A stretch of 24,559 bases of DNA, taken from contig DASZPJ010000013.1 of NCBI GenBank assembly GCA_035550295.1, positions 1-24,559 of the forward strand. The letters are read 5' to 3'. The position numbers and the translations under genes were made by a program. The DNA is from DASZPJ01 sp035550295 (GTDB lineage Bacteria > Patescibacteriota > Saccharimonadia > Saccharimonadales > UBA4665). Under the pieces are notes generated by a model that saw nothing but the letters and a program-made list of their open reading frames with translations, did no database searches and was not told the origin of the DNA. How positions within the stretch are numbered: the stretch's first letter is position 1; every line of letters starts with the position of its first letter. Positions 5,748 through 13,822 of this stretch are shown here, piece after piece.

Positions 5748-6180
5748 TTTTCTTCTCTGGGAAAACCCAATATTTGTACCAAAGCCAGGACCAAACCGTG
5801 AAGAACGCAGAGCTGATGAAGAAGCCGATGTACGGGGTGATGCCGATAGATTTGAGACCCCAGATGATTAGGTAATCGATAACAAAGCCGATGGATTCAA
5901 TAAAGACATAACGGCCGGCGTGCTGCATTTCGCTGAGGTGGATCTGGTCTTTGAAAGCCCAAAAGCGCTGCACTAAATAGTTGAGCGACCAGCCGATAGC
6001 GTCGGCCAGGACTTTTGATGGCAACCAGCTCCAGTGAAAGCCCGAATAACAGATGGCAAAAACGGCGTAGCCGACCCAAAAATACAACGCGCCGCCGGCC
6101 ATATATTTGGCGAATTGAGCGGCAAAATCAGCTTTGGAAGATTTGTCTAGCAAACGTTTAACGAGCTGGCCGAACATCAC
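5740..6180 (-). CDS. GtrA-like membrane protein
   Basis: This 146-aa protein has four hydrophobic helices: about 28-45, 54-72 (SWLPSKVLADAIGWSLNYLV), 90-108 and 115-138. The motif SLNYLVQRFWAFKD is characteristic of the GtrA family, whose members are thought to flip or deliver polyprenyl-linked sugars. The start may be GTG 6180 (4-nt overlap with the upstream gene) or ATG 6177 (1-nt overlap); either way it is coupled to the O-antigen-ligase-like gene. Context in a glycan cluster supports a role in lipid-linked sugar transfer. Confidence 0.85.
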   Translation of the reverse strand: MMFGQLVKRLLDKSSKADFAAQFAKYMAGGALYFWVGYAVFAICYSGFHWSWLPSKVLADAIGWSLNYLVQRFWAFKDQIHLSEMQHAGRYVFIESIGFVIDYLIIWGLKSIGITPYIGFFISSAFFTVWSWLWYKYWVFPEKKTT

Positions 6181-7496
6181 TTTTCTTCAGTTGGTTCACC
6201 CGGCAAGCGCACCATGGCAATGCCGGCCAGTCCCCACCAAATGTAGGCCAGCGTATCGTCAGTCCACGCATGCGATAGCAAGTTGATGAAACTCAGGCCA
6301 ATCAAACTGGCGAACAGGCTAAGCGCCAACGGATCATCACGGCGTAGCCACAGCAAATAGCCGACGCCGGCGTTGATCAGCAAAAAGATGCCGAGACCGA
6401 TCACACCGACTTCCTGGCCAATTTGGATGTAATAGTTTTCGGCGATCCGTTCCGGATGGCCTGTGTTGTAGTAGCTGGCTGGACCGGCCGTACCCGGACC
6501 ACGGCCGAGTTTGTGATCCATAAAGTCATCCCAGCCGGAGCGTAGCGCCGTAAAGTGTCCGGCGTCGGAAGTTGATTTGATTGATGAATTACGCTGTGTG
6601 TGGAATAGCAGGTTCTGGACGTGGGTGTTGTCTCGCAAAGCTACGCCCAACCCCGCCAAAACGATTAAGAAAACAGCGCTGCCGATCAATGCAAAACGCT
6701 GGGCTTTTGATGATAGCCGCGCCAGGAAGAACACTACCAATACGCTTAAAACCGTGCCGACTAGGGCGCTGCGTGAGTAAGTGAAGAACAGCACGACTAC
6801 GGCCGCGGCCAAGAAAGTTGCATACAGCCAGTTGCGGGTTTTGCGCAGCATCAGTACTGTGACTAGCGTGATCGGAATCACTAAATATGCTCCCAGTGGA
6901 TTAGCGCCACGCAAGGTTGAAAACAGGCGGAAGTAATGGGCGTTGTGGTTGACGGTTTCAGCTACCGGAATGGTAGTCGGCCCGTAACCAAAATGACGCA
7001 AAAAGTCATGCGGCAAAACTAAAAGTTGAAGCAAGCCAATGGCAACAACTATGACAGCCGGCACTAGCACTAGCCCGCGCCAGGTTTTGCGTAACCGTCC
7101 TAGCCGTAAGGCAGCCGACCAAGTCACCAGGAAAAAGACCAAAAAGCGCAGGTTGATGATCAAACCGTAACCCAGTGCTTTGGCCGTAACATCGTGCTGG
7201 TTAAGTGCCAACAGTCCCCAAATTACGGTAAAGATCATGTAGGCAAAAATAGTCCAAACCAACCGGCGGGTAATTGTATGGCTGCGTATTTTGTGGTCCA
7301 GGGCCAGTAATAATAAGACGCCGATGGCGCAAATCACCAACAAAACTTCTTTCCAAAGACGCAACGTAATGTAGTGTCCAAACAGGCTCGATCCCCAAAC
7401 CGTCAGGAAAGCATGGAATGGCATTAGCAGCAGGATCAGCATGCTTAGCTTGCTGGACCAATCCAAGGTCACGAACTTCAGGGTTGATGCTTTCAC
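6177..7496 (-). CDS. O-antigen ligase / Wzy-like polymerase family protein
   Basis: This 439-aa polytopic protein has about 11 hydrophobic helices. It carries the features of the Wzy_C/WaaL superfamily: the periplasm-facing region with HYFRLFSTLRGANPLGAYL, a long external loop with GRGPGTAGP, and ENYYIQIGQEVGVIGLG near the C-terminal third. Such enzymes join a lipid-linked glycan to an acceptor or polymerise it on the outer face of the membrane. The start is GTG 7496. It is divergent from the sugar transferase gene, with 99 bp between them. In a monoderm the acceptor would be wall or protein, not lipid A; that part is inference. Confidence 0.85.
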   Translation of the reverse strand: MKASTLKFVTLDWSSKLSMLILLLMPFHAFLTVWGSSLFGHYITLRLWKEVLLVICAIGVLLLLALDHKIRSHTITRRLVWTIFAYMIFTVIWGLLALNQHDVTAKALGYGLIINLRFLVFFLVTWSAALRLGRLRKTWRGLVLVPAVIVVAIGLLQLLVLPHDFLRHFGYGPTTIPVAETVNHNAHYFRLFSTLRGANPLGAYLVIPITLVTVLMLRKTRNWLYATFLAAAVVVLFFTYSRSALVGTVLSVLVVFFLARLSSKAQRFALIGSAVFLIVLAGLGVALRDNTHVQNLLFHTQRNSSIKSTSDAGHFTALRSGWDDFMDHKLGRGPGTAGPASYYNTGHPERIAENYYIQIGQEVGVIGLGIFLLINAGVGYLLWLRRDDPLALSLFASLIGLSFINLLSHAWTDDTLAYIWWGLAGIAMVRLPGEPTEEK

Positions 7497-7595
7497 TTAA
7501 ATAGGGCTCATGAGTGCTACAATTTAGTATAGTACGTATCTATAAACCGAACGCGCTAACAGCGTATACTCGCTGACAACTATATCAGATTGCTG
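7497..7595. promoter_or_regulatory. divergent intergenic region of the glycan genes
   Basis: This gap must drive both the O-antigen-ligase-like gene and the sugar transferase gene. On the plus strand TATACT (7565-7570) and TATATC (7581-7586) are possible -10 boxes. On the minus strand TATACT (7526-7531) is possible. None has a convincing -35 box at the right distance, so the exact start sites are uncertain. Confidence 0.35.
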
Positions 7596-9035
7596 ATGAA
7601 AAATAACGCTTCGCTCGTCTACAACTTCTTCCTCGTCATCGGTGATGCCTTGGCCATCACGGCTGCTTTTAGCATCGCTTACATTTTGCGCGTCTCGCTG
7701 GACCACACGCCGCTCAGCGCCCACGTCCATGCCCACACCTACCTGACGATACTTGTTAGTTTGCTGCCATTTTGGATTTTGATTTTCGCCCTGCTCGGAC
7801 TTTACAACCCAAGGGTTTACACCAAGCGCTTCAGTGAACTTGGCCGCTTGCTGGTTGGTTCCTTCATTGGCATTTTATTTGCGATCAGTTATGCCTACAT
7901 CACCAACACGACTATCTTTCCGGCACGGTTGGTGACACTTTACGGTTTTGGCCTAGCTTTTGTGGTAGCGCTGCTGTTTCGAACCATTGCCCGCGGAGTC
8001 CGGCGCGAACTTTTCCATTATGGGATAGGCATTAACAATTTGCTGTTGGTCGGTGATACCAAAACAACCCACCGGTTGATTGAGGCACTCCATGATGTTG
8101 ATGCCACTGGTTATAAAATCCTGGGTGTAGTCGGTGGCATCAAACATCCGCTGCACAAGGACTCTCCACATCAAACTTATAAAAGTTTTGAAGAAGCAAT
8201 CGAAGCCCTGCATGGCCGGCAACTACACACCATTATCCAGACTGAACTTTACGCTAATGCCGAAGATAACGACGCAATTTTGACCTTTGCCCAAGAGCAC
8301 CACATCGCTTACCGTTTCGTGCCGGGCAACAGCGAGCTATTCGTTGGAAATATTGAAGTTGACCTGTTCCAGACTGTGCCAATCATCGCTGTTCACCAAA
8401 CCGCGCTAGTTGGTTGGGGTCGTATCGTCAAACGTTTGACCGACATTTTGCTGGGCAGTTTGTTGCTGCTGATCGTCTCGCCTTTCATGCTGCTGTTTGC
8501 ATTGATCATCAGGCTTGGCGGTGGCCCGGCATTGTTTAAGCAATCACGCCTTACCCGTTTTGATACTACTGTGAATATCTTTAAGTTCCGTACCACCAAA
8601 AAACGTTTCACTGGCCTGAGCCCCGAAGAAGCTTTTGAAAAACTCGGCAAACCAGAACTTGCCAAAACTTACCGCGAAAACGGTGACCAATTGGCCAAAG
8701 ACCCGCGCTTTACACTGTTTGGCCGTTGGCTGCGCCGCAACAGTTTGGATGAATTACCGCAGCTATTTAACGTTATTCGCGGCGACATCAGCCTGGTTGG
8801 GCCGCGAGCTTTGGTGGCCAGCGAACTGGACAAATCAGCCGAAAAGAATTTGATATTGAGCGTGAAGTCCGGCTTGACCGGACTTGCCCAAATTTCTGGT
8901 GTGGCGGATTTAAGCTTTGAAGAGCGTCGCAAATTAGACCTGTATTATGTACAAAACTGGTCGTTTTGGGGCGACATCGTGATCTTGATCAAGACTGTTT
9001 GGGTGGTGCTGTGGCATAAAGGAACCCGGGCGTGA
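7596..9035 (+). CDS. polyprenyl-phosphate sugar-1-phosphate transferase
   Basis: This 479-aa enzyme has the WbaP/WcaJ-type architecture. Four to five N-terminal helices are followed by a Rossmann-like domain (NNLLLVGDTKTTHRLIEAL), one further helix (about 285-305), and a bacterial sugar transferase domain with FKFRTT, DPRFTLFGRWLRRNSLDELP, QLFNVIRGDISLVGPRAL and SGLTGLAQISG. The catalytic Asp-Glu pair of the family is present in SLDELPQL. It transfers a sugar-1-phosphate from a nucleotide sugar to undecaprenyl phosphate, the first step of a lipid-linked glycan. I use ATG 7596; a TTG two codons earlier (7590) is possible. The next gene overlaps it by 4 nt. The sugar specificity cannot be read from the sequence. 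Confidence 0.92.
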   Translation: MKNNASLVYNFFLVIGDALAITAAFSIAYILRVSLDHTPLSAHVHAHTYLTILVSLLPFWILIFALLGLYNPRVYTKRFSELGRLLVGSFIGILFAISYAYITNTTIFPARLVTLYGFGLAFVVALLFRTIARGVRRELFHYGIGINNLLLVGDTKTTHRLIEALHDVDATGYKILGVVGGIKHPLHKDSPHQTYKSFEEAIEALHGRQLHTIIQTELYANAEDNDAILTFAQEHHIAYRFVPGNSELFVGNIEVDLFQTVPIIAVHQTALVGWGRIVKRLTDILLGSLLLLIVSPFMLLFALIIRLGGGPALFKQSRLTRFDTTVNIFKFRTTKKRFTGLSPEEAFEKLGKPELAKTYRENGDQLAKDPRFTLFGRWLRRNSLDELPQLFNVIRGDISLVGPRALVASELDKSAEKNLILSVKSGLTGLAQISGVADLSFEERRKLDLYYVQNWSFWGDIVILIKTVWVVLWHKGTRA

Positions 9036-10150
9036 GTGCCGCCAAAAAATTGAAAGTCGCAATTGTTTGCGACTGGCTGACGGGCATTGGCGGAGCTGAG
9101 CGCGTGGTTTGGGAACTGCACCGCATGTATCCAGACGCGCCGATTTTTACTTCGCAATACGACCCATCCAAAATTGACTGGTTCAACGAAGCCGACGTTC
9201 GCACCACCTCGTTGCAGCACCTGCCGACGACTTTCAAAAAGTTCTTGCCGATATTGCGGGCTTGGACTTTTAGCCGGCTAGACCTTAGCGATTACGATTT
9301 GGTTTTGAGTAGTAGCGGCGCTGAAGCCAAGGGCGTAAAGACCGGGCCAAACACACTGCACATCTGTTATTGTCACTCACCCACGCAATATTATTGGGTT
9401 CGCCACGAAGAATATTTAAAGAACCCGGGCTTTCCGCTGGGATTAAACTGGCTGGCACGTTTAGGGCTTAGGCTGCTAACTACGCCATTGCGTCGCTGGG
9501 ACTACCGGGTGGCCAAACGACCAACTGTGATGATTGCCAACTCCACCCACACCCAGTCGACTATCAAAAAGTACTACCGCCGTGATTCGGAAGTTATTTT
9601 CCCGCCAGTTGAAGTCGACCGCTTCAAGCTGCCGGCCAATCCGCCGCTGCGGCATGGTTTTGTAACAGCCGGTCGGCAAACGCCGTATAAACGCTTCGAC
9701 CTGGCAGTTGAGGCTTGCAACCAACTCAAAGTGCCGTTGATTGTCATAGGTGATGGGCCGGAACATCGTCACCTAGAAAAACTGGCCGATCGCAACGTCA
9801 CCTTTTTGACCAACGTCAGTGACAACGACATCGTCAACCATTTCCAAACGGCGCTGGGTTTCATCTTCCCGACTAACGTTGAAGATTTTGGCGTCGTAGC
9901 CGTTGAAGCCATGGCTGCCGGTACGCCGGTAATTTCCTACAGCAAAGGCGGCCCGCTGGACTACGTGGTACCCGGCAAAACCGGCCTGTTCTTCGATAAA
10001 CTTACCGTCAAAGATGTGGTCAAAACGCTGGAAGAAGCCCAAAATAAGAACTTTGACTACGTTGCTATTTCCGAGCACGCTGCCAACTTCTCGGCTACTG
10101 CTTTTCGCCAAAACATGCGATCATATATAGACAAGTCAATTAGCCGTTAA
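9032..10150 (+). CDS. GT4-family glycosyltransferase
   Basis: The 372-aa protein begins KVAIVCDWLTGIGGAERV, a GT-B N-terminal strand and glycine loop, and has the GT4 donor site with the E-x7-E motif in EDFGVVAVEAMAAGTPV. GRQTPYKRFDLAVEA and GDGPE are also typical. The GTG start at 9032 overlaps the sugar transferase stop (GTGA). It probably adds the second sugar to the lipid-linked primer in the cytoplasm. A mannosyl or related donor would fit the GDP-mannose genes nearby, but specificity is not proven. Confidence 0.92.
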   Translation: MSAAKKLKVAIVCDWLTGIGGAERVVWELHRMYPDAPIFTSQYDPSKIDWFNEADVRTTSLQHLPTTFKKFLPILRAWTFSRLDLSDYDLVLSSSGAEAKGVKTGPNTLHICYCHSPTQYYWVRHEEYLKNPGFPLGLNWLARLGLRLLTTPLRRWDYRVAKRPTVMIANSTHTQSTIKKYYRRDSEVIFPPVEVDRFKLPANPPLRHGFVTAGRQTPYKRFDLAVEACNQLKVPLIVIGDGPEHRHLEKLADRNVTFLTNVSDNDIVNHFQTALGFIFPTNVEDFGVVAVEAMAAGTPVISYSKGGPLDYVVPGKTGLFFDKLTVKDVVKTLEEAQNKNFDYVAISEHAANFSATAFRQNMRSYIDKSISR

Positions 10151-10260
10151 CCATTAGCCATTTACCATGCATTATCAATTAGCCTTTAGCCATGCAGCCG
10201 CATTCAACGGTCAACGGTTTATGGCTCATGCAAGGTCAATGGTCAATGGTCAATGGTCAC
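10151..10260. repeat. heptamer tandem and inverted repeats upstream of glmS
   Basis: GGTCAAT is repeated three times in tandem at 10234-10254 and begins a fourth time as GGTCAC. Variants (GGTCAAC, GGTTTATGG) precede it from 10209. The left part (10150-10196) has the same unit in the opposite direction, as ACCATTAGCCATTTACCATG and TAGCCTTTAGCCATG. The whole gap is therefore an imperfect inverted array of a CCATTxA-type heptamer, similar in style to short tandem repeats known from other bacteria. Confidence 0.75.
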
Positions 10261-10282
10261 TGGCAATCCGGAGGATTGTCTA

Positions 10283-12109
10283 GTGTGCGGCATCGTCGGC
10301 TACATCGGTAATCGATCTGGTGTTGAGTTGGTCATGGACGGCTTGACGGCCTTGGAATATCGTGGCTACGACTCAGCCGGAGTCGCGACAATTGATGGAT
10401 CTCAAAGCAAGGTCTTAAAGCAAGTTGGCCGCGTTGAAGGTTTGGTCAAAGAAGTTGAGGAAGCACATTTGAGTGCGCCGCTGGTAATCGGCCACACGCG
10501 CTGGGCAACCCACGGCGGTGTGACCGTACCAAACGCACACCCGCAAACTAATAATGACCAGACAATTTTCGTGGTCCACAACGGTATCATCGAGAACTTC
10601 GCCGAACTTAAAGCCAAACTTGAAGCAGCCGGCTACACTTTTAATTCCGAAACAGACACCGAAGTTATCCCAAACCTGATTGATTACTATTCCAAGCAAT
10701 TGCCGACTTTTGAAGAAGCTTTTCGTGCCATGTTGCGCGACATTCGCGGCGCATACTCGATTGCCGCCATCACAACCAAAGATCCGGATACGATTTACGC
10801 TGCCCGGCTGTCCAGCCCACTAGTGATTGGTGTTGGCGATGGTGAACACATTCTGGCATCCGACCCGGCGGCTATCATGGAACACACCAAAAAAGTCATT
10901 TACCTCGAGGATTACAACATGGCCGTTATCAAAGCCAACGAAGTAAAAATTGACAACATCAAAGAAGGTGGAGCGGTTGAGCCAAAAGCCGAACTAATCG
11001 ACTTTGACAACGAAGAAGCACTGCGCGGCGACTTCCCTAACTTCATGTTGAAGGAAATCTTTGAGATCCCGGCAACTATCCAATCAGCCACGCTTGGTCG
11101 TGCGTTGCCTGCCCAAAGTTTAGTCAAACTCGGTGGCCTGGAAAGTGTCGCTTCCCAGCTGGACTATTTGGACCGTTTGGTTCTGGTTGCCTGCGGAACG
11201 GCCAGTTATGCCGGCCTGCTGGGCGAATATTACTTCGAGGAAATTGCCGGAATCCCGGCCGAAGTCCAACAAGCCTCCGAATTTATTTACCGCAACGAGC
11301 CGTTTTCGCGCAGCACTGGGCTGATCGCTATCTCGCAATCTGGCGAAACTGCTGACACCATCAGCTCACTCAAAAAAGTTAAAGATTATGGCGTTTTGGA
11401 ACTCGGCGTCGTCAATGCCGTCGGCAGCACGATTGCCCGCATGACTGACGCTGGCGTTTACTGCCACGCTGGTCCGGAACGCGCAGTGGCTAGCACTAAG
11501 GCCTTCACTGCCCAAGTCACCGTTTTGCTGCTGATGGCTCTATACCTTAGCAAAGGCAACTCGCCACACTACCAACCATTATTGGAAGAGCTGGAGCATT
11601 TGCCGGGTAAAGCCCAGGCTGTGCTGGACCAAGCTGACCGCATCAAAGAAGTTGCGCTTAAGTACAAAGATGCTCGTGACTTCCTATTCATCGGCCGTGG
11701 CCACAACTATCCTGCCGCCATGGAAGGTGCGATTAAGCTCAAAGAAATATCGTACTTGCACGCCGAAGGTTACGCCGCTGGTGAAATGAAACATGGACCG
11801 CTCGCCATGATAGACGAAAACTTCCCGACCTTTGTGTTTGCGACTAACTCGTCGTTGCTGGAAAAAACGATGTCCAACATCCAGGAGATTAAAGCCCGAA
11901 GTGGCCGCGTTGTCGCCGTTGCCAACGAAGGCAATGAACAGATCAAAGAATTGGCAGACGATGTAATTTTTGTACCGGAATCGTTAGAGCAAACTCAACC
12001 GATAATTAGCGTAATCGTGGCACAGCTATTTGCCTACTACATCGCCGAAGCTCGCGGCTTGGACATTGACCGACCACGCAACCTGGCTAAGTCTGTCACT
12101 GTTGAATAG
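10283..12109 (+). CDS. glmS: glutamine-fructose-6-phosphate aminotransferase
   Basis: This enzyme converts fructose-6-phosphate and glutamine into glucosamine-6-phosphate, the entry to UDP-GlcNAc and peptidoglycan. It is 608 aa, the normal family length. The N-terminal glutaminase domain begins with the required Cys after the initiator (CGIVGYIGNRSGVE) and has EYRGYDSAGVA, HTRWATHG and HNGIIEN. Two SIS domains follow, with CGTASYAG, SQSGETADT, ASTKAFTAQ and KEISYLHAEGYAAGEMKHGP, ending in the canonical RNLAKSVTVE. I chose GTG 10283 because it places Cys at position 2 and has GGAGGA just upstream; the open frame from ATG 10253 would block the catalytic Cys. No glmS ribozyme consensus is seen in the leader, which holds heptamer repeats instead. 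Confidence 0.97.
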   Translation: MCGIVGYIGNRSGVELVMDGLTALEYRGYDSAGVATIDGSQSKVLKQVGRVEGLVKEVEEAHLSAPLVIGHTRWATHGGVTVPNAHPQTNNDQTIFVVHNGIIENFAELKAKLEAAGYTFNSETDTEVIPNLIDYYSKQLPTFEEAFRAMLRDIRGAYSIAAITTKDPDTIYAARLSSPLVIGVGDGEHILASDPAAIMEHTKKVIYLEDYNMAVIKANEVKIDNIKEGGAVEPKAELIDFDNEEALRGDFPNFMLKEIFEIPATIQSATLGRALPAQSLVKLGGLESVASQLDYLDRLVLVACGTASYAGLLGEYYFEEIAGIPAEVQQASEFIYRNEPFSRSTGLIAISQSGETADTISSLKKVKDYGVLELGVVNAVGSTIARMTDAGVYCHAGPERAVASTKAFTAQVTVLLLMALYLSKGNSPHYQPLLEELEHLPGKAQAVLDQADRIKEVALKYKDARDFLFIGRGHNYPAAMEGAIKLKEISYLHAEGYAAGEMKHGPLAMIDENFPTFVFATNSSLLEKTMSNIQEIKARSGRVVAVANEGNEQIKELADDVIFVPESLEQTQPIISVIVAQLFAYYIAEARGLDIDRPRNLAKSVTVE

Positions 12110-12346
12110 TTCTTGGCTATTCGTTCTTGGTTCTTAGATAAGCCCATCGCCAATGTGAAGTTGGGAAGAGCCAAGTGTCGTTAGTGAAACTAGAACGGGT
12201 TTAAGGGATGTTTGCATTCTGGCGACGTGGTCATAGTGACTGGCTGGTCAGTAGTGTTTGGTTGACGTCCGGGGAGTTTTTGGTTCTTTTTGCGAACAAA
12301 AAGAATGAAAGACAAGAGAGCTAGCAAAGGTTTTACTACCAGGCAT

Positions 12347-12369
12347 CCGCTTCCAGCGGCTTATTTTTC
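12347..12369 (+). terminator. candidate glmS terminator
   Basis: CCGCT-TCC-AGCGG is followed by CTTATTTTTC. The stem is only 5 bp and the T-run is interrupted, so this is a weak intrinsic terminator. Position, after glmS and before the REP-like elements, is appropriate. Confidence 0.4.
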
Positions 12370-12397
12370 TGGGTCCCCGAATAAATCGGGGACGACA
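12369..12397. repeat. REP-like palindrome, unit 1
   Basis: It starts CTGGGTCCC and contains a perfect 8-bp stem, GTCCCCGA-ATAAA-TCGGGGAC (12373-12393), followed by GACA. This is the form of the widespread intergenic palindromes of the CTGGGTCCCCGA...TCGGGGACGACA type. It lies about 75 nt beyond the ugd stop and can fold on either strand. Confidence 0.7.
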
Positions 12398-12411
12398 AGC
12401 GCAGGAACATT

Positions 12412-12462
12412 CTGGGTCCCAGCTGGAGTTTACCCCAGCGAAGGCTGGGGCTGGGATGACGA
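12412..12462. repeat. REP-like palindrome, unit 2
   Basis: It opens with the same CTGGGTCCC as unit 1 and closes with GATGACGA. The inner stem is CCCCAGC-GAAG-GCTGGGG (12433-12450); an outer stem is TCCCAGC (12417-12423) with GCTGGGA (12450-12456). It lies 11 nt after the ugd stop on the minus strand, so it could shield or end that transcript as well. Confidence 0.7.
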
Positions 12463-12472
12463 GGATGTGAAC

Positions 12473-13798
12473 TCAGTTCTTTGGCGTGACGGTTGAACGG
12501 CCGATGGATTCGTAGTGAAAGCCGTGGCTTTCCATATCTTTGAGTTCGTAGATGTTGCGGCCGTCGAAGATCGCTGGTGCTTTGAGTAAACTTTTGATCT
12601 TATCAAAATCCGGTTCGCGGAAGAGTGACCATTCGGTGGCGATCAATAGCGCGTCGGCGCCTTCCAGCGCGTCGTATTCGTTATCGACAAATTCCAGTCC
12701 AGCCTTACCTTCAAAGCGGCGACGAACATTGTCCATGGCTTCGGGGTCGTAAGCTGTCACCGTCGCCCCGGCAGCCAGGAGATCTTCAATCAAGTAGAGT
12801 GATGGCGCTTCGCGGATATCGTCGGTGTCCGGTTTGTAGGCTAGTCCCCACAACGCAAAGTGCTTGCCACTTAGCTGGCCTTTGTAGTGGTTTTTGAGTC
12901 GCTCGGTTAGGATGTGTTTTTGACGCTCGTTAACATCGATCAAGGCGTCAATAATCCTAAAATCATAGCCGGTTTCTTTGGAAGTCTGCTGCAAAGCCTG
13001 AACGTCTTTAGGGAAACAGCTACCGCCGTAGCCAATGCCCGGGAATAGGAAGCGGCTGCCAATGCGGTCGTCGCTGCCGATGCCAATTCGCACACTGTCG
13101 ACGTTGGCGCCCAGTAAATTACAGAGGTTAGCGATCTCGTTCATAAAGCTGATTTTGGTAGCCAAAAATGAGTTGGCAGCATATTTGGTTATTTCGGCCG
13201 AACGCTCGTCCATGATCAATAGCGGCGCGCCTTGGCGGGTAAATGGTTCGTAAAGTCTTTCCAAAAGTTCGCGGGCTGCGTCAGAACTGACGCCAACTAC
13301 CACGCGGTCGGGTTCCATAAAGTCTTTGACTGCGCAGCCTTCGCGTAAAAATTCCGGGTTGGACGCGACGTCAAATTTCGACTTGGTGTTTTTAGCAATC
13401 GCGGCATAGACTTTTTCGGCGGTGCCGACTGGAACAGTACTTTTATTTAAGATCACGACGTAGTCTTTGAGCAGTGGTCCGAGTTGGTCGGCGACGCCTA
13501 AAACGTAAGACAAATCGGCTGAGCCGTCTTCATTGGGTGGGGTTGGCAGGGCCAAAAAGATAGCTTCGGCGCTTGCAACACCTTCGGCCAAATCGGTCGT
13601 AAAGTGCAGTCGTCCGTCGCCCAAATTGCGCTGCATCATTTCGGCCAAGCCGGGTTCATAAATTGGCACTTCGCCGCGGCGCATGCGTTCGACTTTGGCG
13701 GCGTCAATGTCGATACAGGTTACGTCGTTGCCGACTTCTGCGAAACAAGTCCCGGTAACTAGTCCAACGTACCCGGTACCAACAACTGTAACTTTCAT
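12473..13798 (-). CDS. ugd: UDP-glucose 6-dehydrogenase
   Basis: The enzyme oxidises UDP-glucose to UDP-glucuronate with NAD. The 441-aa sequence has the N-terminal NAD-binding site VVGTGYVGLVTGTCFAEVG, the strand-loop FLALPTPPNEDG, NKSTVPVGTAEKV, NPEFLREG, the central helix with KYAANSFLATKISFMNEIA, the catalytic Cys in GIGYGGSCFPKD (about 255-266) and the C-terminal LWGLAYKPDTDDIREAPS. ATG 13798 has GGGAG at good spacing. It follows the phosphomannomutase gene after 24 nt and is the third gene of the manC-PMM-ugd unit. UDP-glucuronate would feed an acidic surface glycan. Confidence 0.97.
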   Translation of the reverse strand: MKVTVVGTGYVGLVTGTCFAEVGNDVTCIDIDAAKVERMRRGEVPIYEPGLAEMMQRNLGDGRLHFTTDLAEGVASAEAIFLALPTPPNEDGSADLSYVLGVADQLGPLLKDYVVILNKSTVPVGTAEKVYAAIAKNTKSKFDVASNPEFLREGCAVKDFMEPDRVVVGVSSDAARELLERLYEPFTRQGAPLLIMDERSAEITKYAANSFLATKISFMNEIANLCNLLGANVDSVRIGIGSDDRIGSRFLFPGIGYGGSCFPKDVQALQQTSKETGYDFRIIDALIDVNERQKHILTERLKNHYKGQLSGKHFALWGLAYKPDTDDIREAPSLYLIEDLLAAGATVTAYDPEAMDNVRRRFEGKAGLEFVDNEYDALEGADALLIATEWSLFREPDFDKIKSLLKAPAIFDGRNIYELKDMESHGFHYESIGRSTVTPKN

Positions 13799-13822
13799 AC
13801 TTTAAACTCCCGCCTTTCGTTT

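Larger units (their letters stand above)
12110..12472. other. 363-bp convergent intergenic region
   Basis: No gene is convincing between the glmS and ugd stops. The first 170 bases hold only loosely repeated words such as TTCTTGG. TTCTTTTTG-CGAA-CAAAAAGAA at 12284-12305 is a perfect 9-bp hairpin without a U-tract. A candidate terminator is at 12347-12369 and two REP-like palindromes lie at 12369-12462. A 68-codon frame at 12290-12496 runs through these palindromes and into ugd, so it is not a gene. Confidence 0.7.

Noticed and set aside
10151..10260. CRISPR array
   Set aside because: The units are only 7 bp, contiguous and without spacers, and occur in both directions.
10253..10282. Upstream ATG start for GlmS
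   Set aside because: It would put ten residues before the catalytic Cys, which must be at position 2 after Met removal; it also lies inside the heptamer repeats.
10151..10282. glmS ribozyme in the glmS leader
   Set aside because: The gap is filled by heptamer repeats and shows no conserved ribozyme core.
12290..12496. 68-codon plus-strand ORF between glmS and ugd
   Set aside because: It runs through two palindromic repeats and into the ugd coding end, with no family resemblance and no ribosome-binding site.
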